From NCBI RefSeq assembly GCF_042477335.2, contig NC_091264.1:32861386-32925385 (forward strand): a stretch of 64,000 bases of DNA, in the 5' to 3' direction. A program made the translations under genes and the position numbers. The DNA comes from Ovis canadensis. Its lineage: Eukaryota; Chordata; Mammalia; Artiodactyla; Bovidae. Below are positions 45,053 to 58,740 of the stretch, piece by piece (position 1 is the stretch's first letter; each line of letters starts with the position of its first letter). The notes beneath the pieces are model-generated. The model was given only the letters and a program-made list of their open reading frames with translations, was not told the origin of the DNA and made no database searches.

Positions 45053-45238
45053 TTTGTTTTAATGACGTTTACAAAAAGCGATAAAAAAAATACTAAGAAC
45101 TATGGCCCTTAATGGTTTTGAAGCCCATACATGGCGATTAAAACAAGAAAATAAGACATTGTATTGAACACAATGAAGTATTGATATCTTTGCCATAGAA
45201 GCCATACCAATCTGATGGTTGTCTTTTCTGATTTTCAG

Positions 45239-45301
45239 AGTGCCTTATGAAAAGAAATTTGATACATTTATTCCACTTGAGCCTCTTCCACAAATCCCCA
45301 A
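45239..45301 (+). CDS. SPATS1: SPATS1 coding exon 6
   Basis: Residues 223-243 plus two bases: VPYEKKFDTFIPLEPLPQIP, identical to human over this stretch. Acceptor ATTTTCAG (ends 45238); taking the AG two bases later would bring in a stop. Donor GTGAGT at 45302. Confidence 0.96.
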
Positions 45302-45749
45302 GTGAGTTATCTCAACATATTTCATATTATCTTACCTTTATGAAACAATCAATTATTTCTTTTCTCCTATGGAGGAGCTCATAGACACCTGAGGCATAGG
45401 GACGTTTTGAATCCTGGCAGCTGGGTAAGGTGGTTTGCATGGAGGGTTTCTGGTTTCGAAGGTCAAGTGTCTATGGAGTCTAGCCGCAGGGCTGCTTACA
45501 TCTTCAACAGATATGATTGACAGACCGCCAGATGCCACATGTTATTGTAGGCATGCACCATGAGGGGTTTTATGTGGAGAAACAGTCAGGGTCCTTGCTT
45601 TCCAAAACACAAGAGTTTGTTGGGAAAGAAAGACATATACTTAAATAAGTGCAGCCAGGGAGGATGGTTAGAGTTTGAAGAGGCAGAGAGTAAACTAGTA
45701 TTTCTGTATTTTAGGAAAGTATCAGTCCTCTGATCTTTTATTTTCTTTT

Positions 45750-45940
45750 TAAAGAATATTCATTTTTATTTATTTGGCTGTGCTGAATCTTTTAATTACA
45801 GCATGCGGGATCTTTAGTTGCTACATGCTAACTCTTAGTTCCAGCTTGTGAAATCTAGTTCCCTGACCAGGGATTGAACCTGGGTGCCCCTGCATTGGGA
45901 ATGTGAAGTCCCAGCTGCTGGACTACCAGGAAAGTTCTCA
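45750..45940 (-). mobile_element. CHR-type SINE
   Basis: Reverse-oriented: 'ttatttggctgtgctgaatc' to CTACCAGGAAAGTTC. Confidence 0.85.
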
Positions 45941-45989
45941 TTCTTCTGATCTAATAGTTTAGCTCTGCTCCATTCTGAACCAAAATATT

Positions 45990-47010
45990 TTGATATGTAA
46001 GTTATCTTTATTTTTTTAAAAGAATTCTGTCATTCCCACTGATAGTTCCCTTTTGACTAAAGAATTCCTTAATAGGGAGATTTTCTAGATAGGGGAGCTT
46101 TTTGGCTTTTATTTTGTAATTCATTCTTACTTGTATTACCTTGTGATCAGAAAGTATTTTTATTATTTTTATTTTATGGAACTTATCAAAGTTTTCTTGT
46201 GAGCTAATATACATTCAGTTTTGGGACTCTTTCCATATGCATTTGAAAGCACATTCTAGGGACTTTCCTGGTGGTCCACTGGTTAAGAATCCACCTTGCA
46301 GTGTAGGAAATGTATGTTTGATGTCTGGTTGGGGAGCTAAGATCCCATGTAATGTGGAGCAGCTAAGCCCAAGAGCTGCAACTAAGACTCAATTCAGCCA
46401 AATATATATATAAGAAAGTGCATTCTATTTTATCAGGATGCATATTAGATACATGCCCAAAAGATTTATCTTATTGTTTGTTGTTTAGTCCCTATTTTTT
46501 CTCACCCAGTTTTGTCCACTTGACTGCTCATTTGGCCCACTTGTACTAAGAGTTGGTGTGTTAAAGTGTCCAAATATTAGTGTGTTTCTGTCTTTATTAC
46601 TAGTAGCTTTTAGCGTTGCAAAAATATCTTTCTTTTTTCTCATTTAATGCATTTTGTCCTGTGTTACACCTAGCCAGATATTAAGATTACAACTCTTACT
46701 TTGTTTTGTTTGCATTTGACTAATATGCTTTTGCCCATGCTTAGACTTTCAAATTACTGTGTTTTACATCTTTCTCTCAGAAACAGAACTGGATTTTTCT
46801 CTGTGAGTCAATTTGAAAAGTAGTTTCTCTAAGAGGTGATTTAGGGTCACTTGCATTTATTGATTTGACAGATTTGATTTAAATTCTGTCAGAATAGTTT
46901 GTTACATGTGTTATGTATATTATATTTACCCTGAGTCTTTCACCATTTTATTTCAACAAAAGTTGAAAAATTATTTCTTTGGATGTTTAGGAATGCTGGT
47001 GTTTTTTATT
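45990..47010 (-). mobile_element. Old L1 internal (ORF2-region) fragment, split by a SINE
   Basis: Reversed L1 internal text ('gtattaccttgtgatcagaa', 'ttccatatgcatttgaaagc', 'attaagattacaactcttac', 'agaggtgatttagggtcact'). No open frame survives. Confidence 0.65.
46258..46424 (+). mobile_element. CHR-type SINE in the old L1
   Basis: Forward: GGGACTTTCCTGGTGGTCCA to CAAATATATATATAAG. Flanks AAAGCACATTCTA / AAAGTGCATTCTA form the target duplication (two mismatches). Confidence 0.9.
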
Positions 47011-47095
47011 CTATTGGTTCTTTATGCTGATATCTTCCTATATTGCTTTTTGCCCTTATTTTTTTAGCTGGGCTTCTACACAAGATGGATTTTTA

Positions 47096-47146
47096 CACAA
47101 GATGTTATGAAAAACCTGAACAAACTTTTTGGCCAACCCAATATTA
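47096..47146. mobile_element. Mariner terminal fragment (ruminant mariner/MITE)
   Basis: ACAAGATGTTATG followed by the terminal inverted repeat (AAAAACCTGAACAAACTTTT then TGGCCAACCCAATA). The partner arm expected to the left is absent, so this is half of the usual palindromic element. Confidence 0.8.
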
Positions 47147-47946
47147 TTGTGTTGTCAGCTTTAAATGATACCCCATCTATTCCTACACGTGGTAATCCTC
47201 TGTCTTCTTACAGGCACTTCCTTACCTTCAGTTTATCAGGGTATTTTCTCAATCATAATGCATTTCTCCCCCTAAATATGAAAATTCTAGTGGCCAAAAG
47301 ATGAAAGTATTCTTCATCTTCCTGCTCTGACTCATCCCAGGAGCCAGACTTCCCAAGACCTCTTGGATCACACACAGCACAGCCCAACATATGCCCTTTC
47401 AAATCTCAACAGACCTGGGAGGATGCCAGGTGTCTGTATTAGCTGAGGTCCCAGCAGAAAGCAGAAGGCATACTTTGCTGGGATTCTGAAGACAGTTTAA
47501 TGAAAGGACTGTTTACCAATGAGTGAGCAGGTTGAGGGAACTCACATGGGAGGGTGAAGCACCCAGGGACTCCCACCAGTGGGAAGCTCTTAATAATGTC
47601 TAGGTCTGAACAGCAGAAGAGCTCATGGTTCACAGGGCAGTGAGAGAATGGAGAAGGGCTGTTGTAAAGGAGCTGTGGCTGTGGAGAATACAGCCACTCC
47701 AGAACTGGGGTACCTCAGGAGACAGGGGGGAAGTCAAGGAGCTCAATAAGACACATCTCAGTCTCTGTCTTTGCACCTTCTGATCTCCTGTGGGTGCTTC
47801 CCACTAGCCAAGCCCAACTTAAAGGTGGGGGCAGGGAGGAGTCAAGGTGATGCAGGGTACAGGGCTCAGATTCCTGGGCAGAGAGGGACACAAAAGAGAC
47901 ATGGGTTTGGGGCAGGGACAATGACGACAACTAATATGATGGGTTT

Positions 47947-48189
47947 TTAAAAAATATTTATTTATTTGGCTGCATCGGGTCTTAGTTGTGGCATGCAAGA
48001 TCTTTTATTGCGGAGCTCAAGCTTCTCTCTAGTTATGGCACGCGGCTTCCAGAGCATGCAGGCTCAGTAGTTGCGGCTCACTAGCTTAGTTGCAAGGCAT
48101 ATGGGATCTTAGTTCTCTGACCTGGATTAGCCCGCATCCCATGTATTGGAAGACAGATTCTTAACTGCTGGACCACCAGGGAAGTCCCA
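47947..48189 (-). mobile_element. CHR-type SINE
   Basis: Reverse-oriented: 'ttatttggctgcatcgggtc' to CCACCAGGGAAGTCCC. It sits 138 bp upstream of SPATS1 coding exon 7. Confidence 0.88.
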
Positions 48190-48327
48190 ATACGGTGCTT
48201 TATGTCGACACCTGGTCTCCAGAATTGGAGGCCTTCTTACTTTTGGAGAATGGAGTACCTTGTCTCCTGAAGGTGTTTGCAAATTTTGCATCAGGCGGAC
48301 TGAAATGGTGTTGTTCTCTTCCCACAG

Positions 48328-48443
48328 CTTGCCTTTCTGGGTGAAGGAAAAGGCCAACATGCTGAAGAGCGAGATAAGAGAAGTCGAAGAGCTTGACGAT
48401 TGGCAGCCAGCAGTCTCCTTGCTACACAGTTTTCTACCTGCTG
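48328..48443 (+). CDS. SPATS1: SPATS1 coding exon 7
   Basis: Residues 244-282 plus one base: LPFWVKEKANMLKSEIREVE ELDDWQPAVSLLHSFLPA, against human LPFWVKEKANSLKNEIQEVEELDNWQPAVPL. Acceptor CTTCCCACAG. Donor G|GTGGGT at 48444. Reading on without splicing would end ...SKDFQRIA, which lacks the conserved C-terminus. Confidence 0.95.
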
Positions 48444-48685
48444 GTGGGTCCAAGGACTTTCAAAGAATAGCATAACAACTGGAGGCAAGCCCGGAAGAGC
48501 AGGCTTTTGAGAGGCTTCACAATGGAGAGGAGAGAGGCAGAGCCTCTCCCAGAGTGGATGGTATCCTTTGCCCCGAGGTGGCCCCTGGGCGGATGTCACG
48601 GCTGTGGGTCGCTGTCAAGTGTATGTTCGAGAACTGTTAGTCTTGTGATGGAGCACAGCCTTTAACTCTGTGCCTCTATCCACAG

Positions 48686-48714
48686 GTTCTTTGGACTTTC
48701 CAAGACAGTCCTGA
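48686..48714 (+). CDS. SPATS1: SPATS1 coding exon 8 and stop
   Basis: Last nine codons with stop TGA at 48712-48714: GSLDFPRQS, identical to the human C-terminus GSLDFPRQS. Acceptor TATCCACAG (ends 48685). No clear AATAAA follows within 150 bp, so the 3' UTR end is not placed. Confidence 0.95.
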
Positions 48715-48851
48715 ACAGGTCCAGGAAGCAGGCCCTGACTGGCCCCTAGAGAGCCTTTTCCTGTTGAGTGCTCCTGTTAGTGCAACTGTTCTAAATCAGA
48801 TGTTTGACTTGGACGCAAAATCACTGTGTTTTGCCTTTTTAAACGTTGTTA

Positions 48852-48972
48852 TTATTTTTTGGCCATGCCATGCCATTCGTGGGATCTTAGTTCTTCGACC
48901 AAGGACTGAACTCCAGCCCTCAGCAGTGAAAGCTCAGAGTTCTAACCACTGCACCACCAGGAAATTCCCTTC
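48852..48972 (-). mobile_element. CHR-type SINE, short form
   Basis: Reverse-oriented: 'ttttttggccatgccatgcc' to CACCACCAGGAAATTCCC. It may lie within the SPATS1 3' UTR. Confidence 0.82.
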
Positions 48973-50431
48973 ACTTGTATTTTGAAAACTTTACTGATAG
49001 AAAAGTTTTCAGAATCGTGCAACAAACATCTACATATTCTTCACTTAGAATCTACAGTAGTTAAGGTTTGTCCAAAGGTATACACATTCTTTTTCTCATA
49101 TTATTCCTATTGTTATTTTGCTCAGTTATCTGAGGGTGAGTAACAGGCGTCATAACTCTTTACTCCTACATACCTATTATACTTCAGTATGGTCAATGGT
49201 AATTGACTTCTTCATGCTTCTCCTAAGGTCGAGGGTAATCTGGTGGTTCACAAGAACCAGCTCACGGTGCAGGGGTGACGTCTGGGAGTAGCCTCCGAGT
49301 GCAGGGCACCCAAGTCCCGGGCCAAGCCCCTGAGAAGAGCAGGGCTGCCGCCTCCATGGAGTCTTTGGACTCATCCCTTCTCTCTCTGGTCCCCTGCCTT
49401 GGCCCCTCTCCCATCTTTTTGTCCTGGGACCTTTCTCCCCATCTGGGCCTGAAATGCACTAAAGGAACCCCCTGGCCCCGCATCCCTTGTAGTTAGAAGT
49501 TCAGATGCTGATTTAGTGCGTCTACTGGACAAGTTCGAGCGGACTCGAACTTGGGAAAGACTGGGAGCCCACTTGAGATGTCTCGTGTTCTCCCAACACC
49601 AGGGAATTCCACAGGGGTTATGGCCTGAGCCTCCCGGGGGGTGGGGTGGGGTGGCCACTACTGACTTGAGGCTCCCAAATCTGGACTTTGTAAGAAATCC
49701 ATGACAACTAAACATTTTGTGGTGCACATGGAGAGACCCAGCCTCATATCAAATGAGAAGCCCCAAATCCCAATGGCTTGTTTCTGAAGAAATGTTTCTG
49801 AGTCCAGCAAATACAGAGAGGGTGTGGGGGCAGCTTCTAGTGGTGACGGTGTGAGCCTGGGTATGACCATCTGGCTAGAAATATGTTCTATTGGCTGAGC
49901 GGAGCGTGGGCCGGAGGAAAAAGCTAAGGTTCTCTTGGAAAGAGAGGACAGACGGAAGGCATGGGGCATAATTATGCTAAAAACCGCTTGCTGTCTATTT
50001 GAAATTCAAATTGAACTGGGAACTCTGTATTTTTATTTGCTCTATCTGGAAACAAAGAGCAGAGGTGGCACATAGGAGAGGAACTGGAGGGCTGCCTAGG
50101 AGATGAAAATGGCAAGACTCTGGGATGACTTGGATATGAGTGGGAGGAAAGTATGACGGAAGGGAAAGTGGCAACAGGTAGATGGTGGTGCTGTTGCCAG
50201 GGCAACATGTGGTGTTCTGACCATAGAGTGTCTTCACTCACCTAGAGAGAGATGTTCTCTTGACGGACATGGTCCCATGGATGCATTACTCGGTGAGCAG
50301 TGTGCAAATTAGATTTTAGCCTCTATTTGTCCCTTATGCAATGAACCACTAACACAACCATACATGCCAGCCCTGTGCTATCCCCTGAAATAAGGAATAC
50401 TGGGAAAGTATAGGTTTTCTAGAGGGAGCTC
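48973..50431. other. Unique sequence between SPATS1 and CDC5L
   Basis: Overlapping frames at 49262-49969 lack domains. It contains a perfect 10-bp hairpin (49530-49553) and a G-rich run at 49635-49653. No gene is supported. Confidence 0.4.
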
Positions 50432-50545
50432 AATTTTTTTTTGGCTCCACCATGCAGCTTGTGGGATCTCAGTTCCTGGATTGAACCCAGGCCCTCGGCA
50501 GTGAAAGCGCGGAGTCCTAACCACTGGACCACCAGGGCTTTCACA
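50432..50545 (-). mobile_element. CHR-type SINE, short form
   Basis: Reverse-oriented: poly-T, GGCTCCACCATGCAGCTTGT, GATTGAACCCAGGCCCTC, CCACCAGGGC. GGAGCTCA lies on both sides. Confidence 0.85.
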
Positions 50546-52545
50546 GGAGCTCAGTTTTTGGAAGTTGAATTTGAGAAACCTGTGACACGCTCAAGTGGAA
50601 CTGTTCAGGATGTAATTGGGCATATGAGTTTGGGATCTGGTATATGAATGTGGAAAAAAAAAAGTCTCCTGTGAGAAAGGTAAATCTGAAGCCTATGCCT
50701 TGTGGATGCAGGGTTAGATGTAAATTATCTGATTGGAATATTGATCCCAAACTGGGAAATGAGCTCGAAAAGACTCTTGAACCTCTGGGGACTGAGAATG
50801 AGAGTATTCTCTTTGGGAATACTTCCGCACCCCAGGGCACCCCATAAATAACAATCATGAGTGTCTGAGAAAAAAATTACAAGCTACAACTGATACACCA
50901 CAAGGGAGTATTGGTAGGTGAAACTCAAGCCAATTTAGATGATTAACCATGGTTAACATTATGGTATGGATTACTAGCATTTAGGGTGCATAGAATTCCA
51001 TTTTGTAGTAAGTGGACACCCAGGGAGGAGCTTATAGGTGGCAATCTGGTAGATGGAGGGCAGGGCTGGAGGACCTGTCTTGAAATTATATTTGCAAAGC
51101 ATCAGAGTATTTCTACTTAAATTCCATATCCTTATTTGGGGAGGTGATGAAGATGATGAGGATGGCTACCCCTAGCCTCTTGCCATGCCTTGGTGTTGTC
51201 ACAGGCTTTTGACCCTAATTTTAGCCCTTTCTTGCACAGTTTCTTGATGGTAAAAAAAGGATATTAGAATTTTACTGGGACATACATGCATTCAAGGGTG
51301 TGCTGGGGAACTTTTAATAGGGCTTCACTGTCCTGGTGGGCAGGTTGTACAACACATGTCCCTAAGGGGGTGCAATTTGTGTCACAGACATGGGCGATCT
51401 AGTTTTCTTATAGTAAGTGTCCTGTTCTCCAAACATCAGTAGTTTTTTTTTTTTTCAGTAGTTTGTTGACAGTTTCCCACCAGGTGTCAATTAAAGTGTC
51501 TGCAGGAAGGGGCACCTTTTTCTAGTTGGTAAAAAGCTGACATAGAGGGTAAAGGTGGTCCTGAGTAGAAAGGAGAAGGCTCTTGGGATGTTAGATCTGA
51601 AACGGCTTTTGAGAGAGGATAGGTTCAACTCTGGATATGCTAGGAATCTGGCTTATAAATAACAGAAACCCAACTATAACTGGCTAAAGCCAAAAGGGTT
51701 AGGGTTAGGGTTAGAACTCAAGAATAGGGATGTACCGCGGACTAAGGAACAGGTTGCATCCAGGAACAGTGGCCCAGCCAAGACCGACCTCTGTCTTTCT
51801 AGACTCTCCTCTCTGCTTCTCTCAGTGCACCTGGGATCCACTTTCCCCCCTTCTCAGTCTACATTGTACAAAACATGGTGGCAGACAATTCCAGGGTGTC
51901 ATGTTAGAGGTTCATCGGCCAGCAGCGACCTGGCTCTTTTAGGTTCCAGTGTCGAAATTCCTTGGGGAGGAGATTTAACTGGCTCAGCTTTGATCAAACC
52001 AATCGGCCAATGTGTCTGTGTGAGAGAGAGACAAACTGTAACCACTGCAACTGAGTGGATATTGGGGCTGGGGTGGGCAGGAAGTAATGGTCACGAATCC
52101 TACAGAAGAGCCCTGCAAACAGAGGTCCAGAGACAGAAAATGGTTTGTCACCAGTCACACAGCCAGCTGACAGCAGAGACAGGAGTGGACTGACATCTTA
52201 CACCACAAACAGCAAAGTCTGTGTGTTCTTCATAATCTGACACTGTGTCCTCTTAACAAAGTAGTGATTTTATTAATACAATTTCCCATTTCACGGCAAA
52301 AAATATAAATATAATCAGAAAGTTCTATAGCTTTTTCAGAAGAGGCAAAGGGAAAAATGAAGAAATATAAAGAGAAACTCGTTAAATACTTATGGTGTAT
52401 CCCAGTCCCCTGAATATTTTCGTCCCTTCCAGGACTAGCTCCAAAGAGATGTTTTTGAATGGAGAAGGAAACCAAGTGAGTTGGAATCCCAGTTTGGCAA
52501 TCCCTATCTCAGTGGGTTTTTGGCCTCAACTAATTTGCCCTTCAG
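50546..52545. other. Unique sequence between SPATS1 and CDC5L
   Basis: No gene is recognised. A short TTAGGG array lies at 51695-51714. Confidence 0.4.
51695..51714 (+). repeat. Short telomere-like (TTAGGG) array
   Basis: Three tandem units (GGGTTAGGGTTAGGGTTAG) in unique sequence. Internal, not a chromosome end. Confidence 0.9.
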
Positions 52546-52870
52546 ATTTATGAGGTATAAATTGTTAACTTCACTTTTCAAATCAGGATACTGAGATTCA
52601 GTATGATTATTACTCAAGCTGATGAGGGAGCCAAGATTTCAACCCCGATCAAGTTTGCTTAATACTAGCACCTATCAACAGTAGCTCTCTGCTATTAATA
52701 TTAAGCCATGTAGACTGAAGTGCAATAAATGGAAAACTCTGACATGACTGTTTCTGGGACAATCTCTGATCACTTGAGCTTGCGCTTCTCGTTAGTAACA
52801 GTTGCCATTTTTGTGAGCACTTCTTAGGTATCAGATACTACGATGGATTTACGATGGATTTAACCCTTGT

Positions 52871-53361
52871 TAGTTGCTCAGTCCGGAGAAGGCAATGGTA
52901 CCCCACTCCAGTACTCTTGCCTGGAAAATCCCATGGATGGAGGAGCCTGGTGGGCTGCAGTCCATGGGGTCGCTAAGAGTCGTACACGACTGAGCGACTT
53001 CATTTTCACTTTTCACCTTCATGCACTGGAGAAGGAAATGGCAACTCACTCCAGTATTCTTGCCTGGAGAATCCCAGTGACGGGGGAGCCTGGCGGGCTG
53101 CCGTCTATGGGGTCGCACAGAGTCGGACACGACTGAAGCGACTTAGCAGTAGCAGCAGCAATTGCTCAGTCGTCTGCCACTCTGAGACCCCATGGACTAT
53201 ACCCCGCCAGGCTCCTCTGTCTACGGAATTCTCCAGGCAAGAATACTGGAGTGGGTGGCCATTTCCTTCTCCAGAGGATCTTTTCCATTCAGAGATCGAA
53301 GCCGGGTTTCCCGAATTGCAGGCAGATTCTTTTACCACCTGAGCCTCCAGGGAAACCCCTA
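52871..53361 (-). mobile_element. Bov-tA SINE interrupted by Bov-A2
   Basis: Reverse-oriented copy split at its 3' tip: 52871-52883 (TAGTTGCTCAGTC) and 53162-53361 (ATTGCTCAGTC to CCTCCAGGGAAACCC). Confidence 0.9.
52884..53161 (+). mobile_element. Bov-A2 SINE inserted in the Bov-tA
   Basis: Forward dimer of two BovA units ending in (AGC/AGT)n. The target duplication TTGCTCAGTC is perfect (52874-52883 and 53162-53171). Confidence 0.94.
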
Positions 53362-53559
53362 TTCAATCCTTAGGACAACCCTATGAAGTTGGCACTATTA
53401 TTGTCTCTATTTTGCAGGTTAGGAAATTTAGGCTTAAATAAGCTATTGCCTCTCCCTGAATATTTTTTGAATAAATTCTTGTTCGTTAAATGCTTAATAA
53501 AGTGCTAAGTTAATAAATTATCAACGCTATTTTTAGACCAGCCTAGGTTAAACCCTACA

Positions 53560-53970
53560 GGAGTGACGTTCCTATTCTTTGCCACAACGTGACGTCACGA
53601 CCAATCCCAGGACTACATTCCCAGCCAAGAGCCTCCGCCGACATCTCGCGAAAGCCGCGGTTTCTTACAACCTATTTTGGGCATGCGCGCGGCTTCGAGT
53701 ACCTTGGCTAGAGTGGTTTGATGATTTTCCGTCAGTCTCCCTAGAGTAGAGTTTTACCATCGAGGCACTTATTTCCTTCCAGTCACTCCAGTTCTCGCGA
53801 GACTTGCTACTCCTGCTCTTTCCCCACCCCGCCCCCGCGCTTGCGCAGAGCTCTTCAAAGCAGAAGGTCGCGCTTGGAGGAAGTGGCGGCTTTGGGTCCC
53901 GTGGCCGCCGCGCCGTTACTACTTCTCGGAAGCTCCGCTCGGCCGCTTGCCGAGACACCCCGCCGCCAAG
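53560..53970 (+). promoter_or_regulatory. CDC5L CpG-rich, TATA-less promoter
   Basis: CpG-dense block upstream of the CDC5L ATG with several factor motifs in order: a perfect palindromic CRE TGACGTCA (53590-53597), CCAAT (53601-53605), a near ZNF143-type word ACTACATTCCCAGC (53612-53625), a TCTCGCGAAA variant (53644-53653), an NRF1-like GCATGCGC (about 53682), and the full palindrome TCTCGCGAGA (53793-53802, the BANP/Kaiso-type element). Such clusters are typical of housekeeping genes. Confidence 0.75.
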
Positions 53971-54015
53971 ATGCCTCGAATTATGATTAAGGGGGGCGTG
54001 TGGAGGAATACCGAG
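53971..54015 (+). CDS. CDC5L: CDC5L exon 1 (Cdc5-like, spliceosomal Myb protein)
   Basis: Codes MPRIMIKGGVWRNTE (residues 1-15), then GTAAGT at 54016. CDC5L is the human counterpart of yeast Cef1/Cdc5, a core subunit of the PRP19 complex needed for the catalytic steps of pre-mRNA splicing and linked to G2/M progression; it is nuclear. This and the next four exons give about 180 of roughly 800 residues: the Myb R1 repeat (tryptophans 11, 31, 50), the R2 repeat (Trp 63, Trp 82, Tyr 100) and the start of the basic region. The start follows GCCAAGATGC, a good initiation context. All five exons are in phase and match the human protein with no differences that I can see. Confidence 0.98.
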
Positions 54016-56332
54016 GTAAGTCCCCTTTTCCCGCCGTCTGCCCTCCGCCCCTCCGGCTGCGGGTGCGCACGCGCGCAGAGGTCCGGGAGGCGGAGAGGAT
54101 GCTTTCGGGGTCTGCGTGGGGGGTGGTGCGGGGCCTTTACCCTGTGCCTGGACCTCAGTTATCTGAGCATCTCAAGGACAGGGACCGTGATTTAACCGCT
54201 TGATTACCTGCGGGGCACTCGTTAGGCCCTCAGTGAACATTTGTTGAGCTGACGCGTCCTCCGCCGTGGTGGAACTCACAGTAGGAGGGGGACACAGGAC
54301 AATTGCGATAGTCGGTCTTCTAAGCCCCGCCCCCCGCACCCCACCGTTCCTCATCCCAGGCTCCGCGACTCTTTGCTGTTGAAAAATGAAGAGGTGCTGT
54401 GGCCACAACTTTGTTCTTTCCTTGAGTTCCTTGCTGAGGGGAAGCAGTTTGAGTGCCAGGTCCTAAGTACCCGGTTGTGTCCGCGTCCCCGCGGTCATGT
54501 TACCACGGCGTAACTTGTCCGCCCTCCCGTCACCCAAGGCCTGTCTCTTCCGCTTCATGTTGGGTAGAAGCCAGATAGGCCTACCATAGTCTCTTTGCTT
54601 CCAGAAATGTAGTGGATCGTGCCATTGGTGAACCAAAGAACAGTAGAAGAGTAAAATAGAAACAAGGTTTTAGTGCAGTTTCTGTTTATAGTGCCCTGAA
54701 CTTGTCAGTTTCCCCAGAACACTCTGTCTTTTTACATCTTGCACCTTCTTGAAATATCCTCCTACTGCTTGGCATCTTTCTGACCTTCCTTCAAAAACAG
54801 TTCAGAAACTCTTCTGAAATTGGCCCAGAAGACCCATTTGCCTGGTCATCCGGTAAAAAGTAGTTGCACCTGCAATGGTCCCTGGACACCTCTTTCATCC
54901 ATTTGTTATGGTTTGCTTTTTTTTTTTTTTTGCAAGCATCACATCCTGTTTGATGCTGGGATTATTAACCTCTCAGAGACTCAGGTTTCTAATGGGGATG
55001 ATAATAATATACTTATCTCTCGGAATTAAATGAGTCACTGCATTTGGAATATTTAGAACAGAGTCTGGCACATAGTAATCTTTCAGAAAGTACTAGCTGC
55101 TGTTTCTTTTCCCCAGTAGACAGCACTGCAAGTGCGCAGGATCAGATCTTGCTATCTTTAGAACTCCGGACAGTGCCAAACAAAGTTTGCTTGGGAAATT
55201 TTGCTGAATGGATCTAGTAGGGTGTATAACTGTAGTATATACTTAGTTGAAGATGTGATTAAGTATAGCAGTACTGCAACAAAGTTACAAATTAAGTCAG
55301 TGAGAACCTTGCCTCTCAGCTTGCACAGAGGGGACCAGGCTGTTTCAGTTGGAGAAGAGATGACTTCTGAGGGAGAGACAGATGTACCAAATCAAGTAAC
55401 AGCAGGATTCTGATGCTGTGGCCAAAGCCCTGCAGTCCTTGAGTCTCAGATGTTAGGGGTGTGGAGTGGCGAGGAGTGGCTAACATATGAGGCATATAGC
55501 TCAAGTTCATTGTGGGGAAAAAACCCTAAAAGTAAAATGCCCTGAGTGCATTCATCTATGGCTCTGATATCCCTGGTGTCTTTGGTTTACCCTGACAGGC
55601 TCCCTTGGGATTGGTGAATTCTTTATTGGAATGGGTGCCCTGGTGAAATAGTATCTAGAGACTGGGGGGAAATTAGAGGCAGAGTTGATTGGTGACTTAG
55701 GGGAGACGTACTCAATTCTTAGGTTAGACCTGAGATATGGATTCTTAGGTGAGAGTGGGGGCTGTGGGACTGGAGAGAAAATGCTGTTCATAAACTGGGA
55801 AGCCTCAATTGGAAATTGGATTCACTTGAGTCTTGACTTTTTGAGGGCTGGATGTGTCCTGTTTTATCTTGTTTTCTCAAGTATTGATATACAAGACCTG
55901 ATACAAGGCTGGTGTTTGGGCAGTATTTTTTGTGAATCAGTAAATCAATGAGCCATAATCTTTTTAAGAGACTAACAACCACACATTGGAGAATTCTTTT
56001 TAAAATCTCTGTCAAGTGGGGTTTCTCACATTGGGCTGTACCCACTCAATTTTTGGATGGGATTGGGGGAGGGGTTGTGTGTAAGGGAGGGTAGGATATC
56101 CTTCTAAGGGAGTTCTTAATTTCTTTCATTTTGTTGATTCTGGGTTGCTGTTTTTTTTTAAATTTTTATTATTGTAATGAAGTTTTATACTTTTGTTTTA
56201 AATTTAGGATATACGTGCGTGTTTATATCTCTTTCTCCCTAGTACAACCCAGTTAGAGTTAATTTAAATCTTGTCTTTTCTCACTTGGAGTTTTGTGAAT
56301 GAATACATTGTTTTTCCTTTGAAAAAATTTAG
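54016..56332 (+). other. CDC5L: CDC5L intron 1
   Basis: GTAAGT donor to TTTAG acceptor (56332). The first 400 bp remain CpG-rich. A MIR sits at about 54965-55100. The rest shows nothing recognisable. Confidence 0.8.
54965..55100 (+). repeat. MIR remnant
   Basis: 'cagagactcaggtttctaat', 'ggggatgataataatatact', 'acagagtctggcacatagta'. Confidence 0.75.

Positions 56333-58740
<2,408 letters not shown>

Larger units (their letters stand above)
45302..48327 (+). other. SPATS1: SPATS1 intron between coding exons 6 and 7
   Basis: Mostly repeats listed below. 45302-45749 and 47150-47945 show nothing recognisable. Confidence 0.7.
52805..53455 (-). repeat. MIR remnant split by two SINEs
   Basis: 'gagcacttcttaggtatcag' (left) and 'gacaaccctatgaagttggc', 'tctattttgcaggttaggaa' (right) are reversed MIR parts on either side of the Bov-tA/Bov-A2 pair. 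Confidence 0.6.

Noticed and set aside
48328-48475. SPATS1 ending in the read-through ...SKDFQRIA
   Set aside because: The spliced exon at 48686 restores GSLDFPRQS, the conserved C-terminus.
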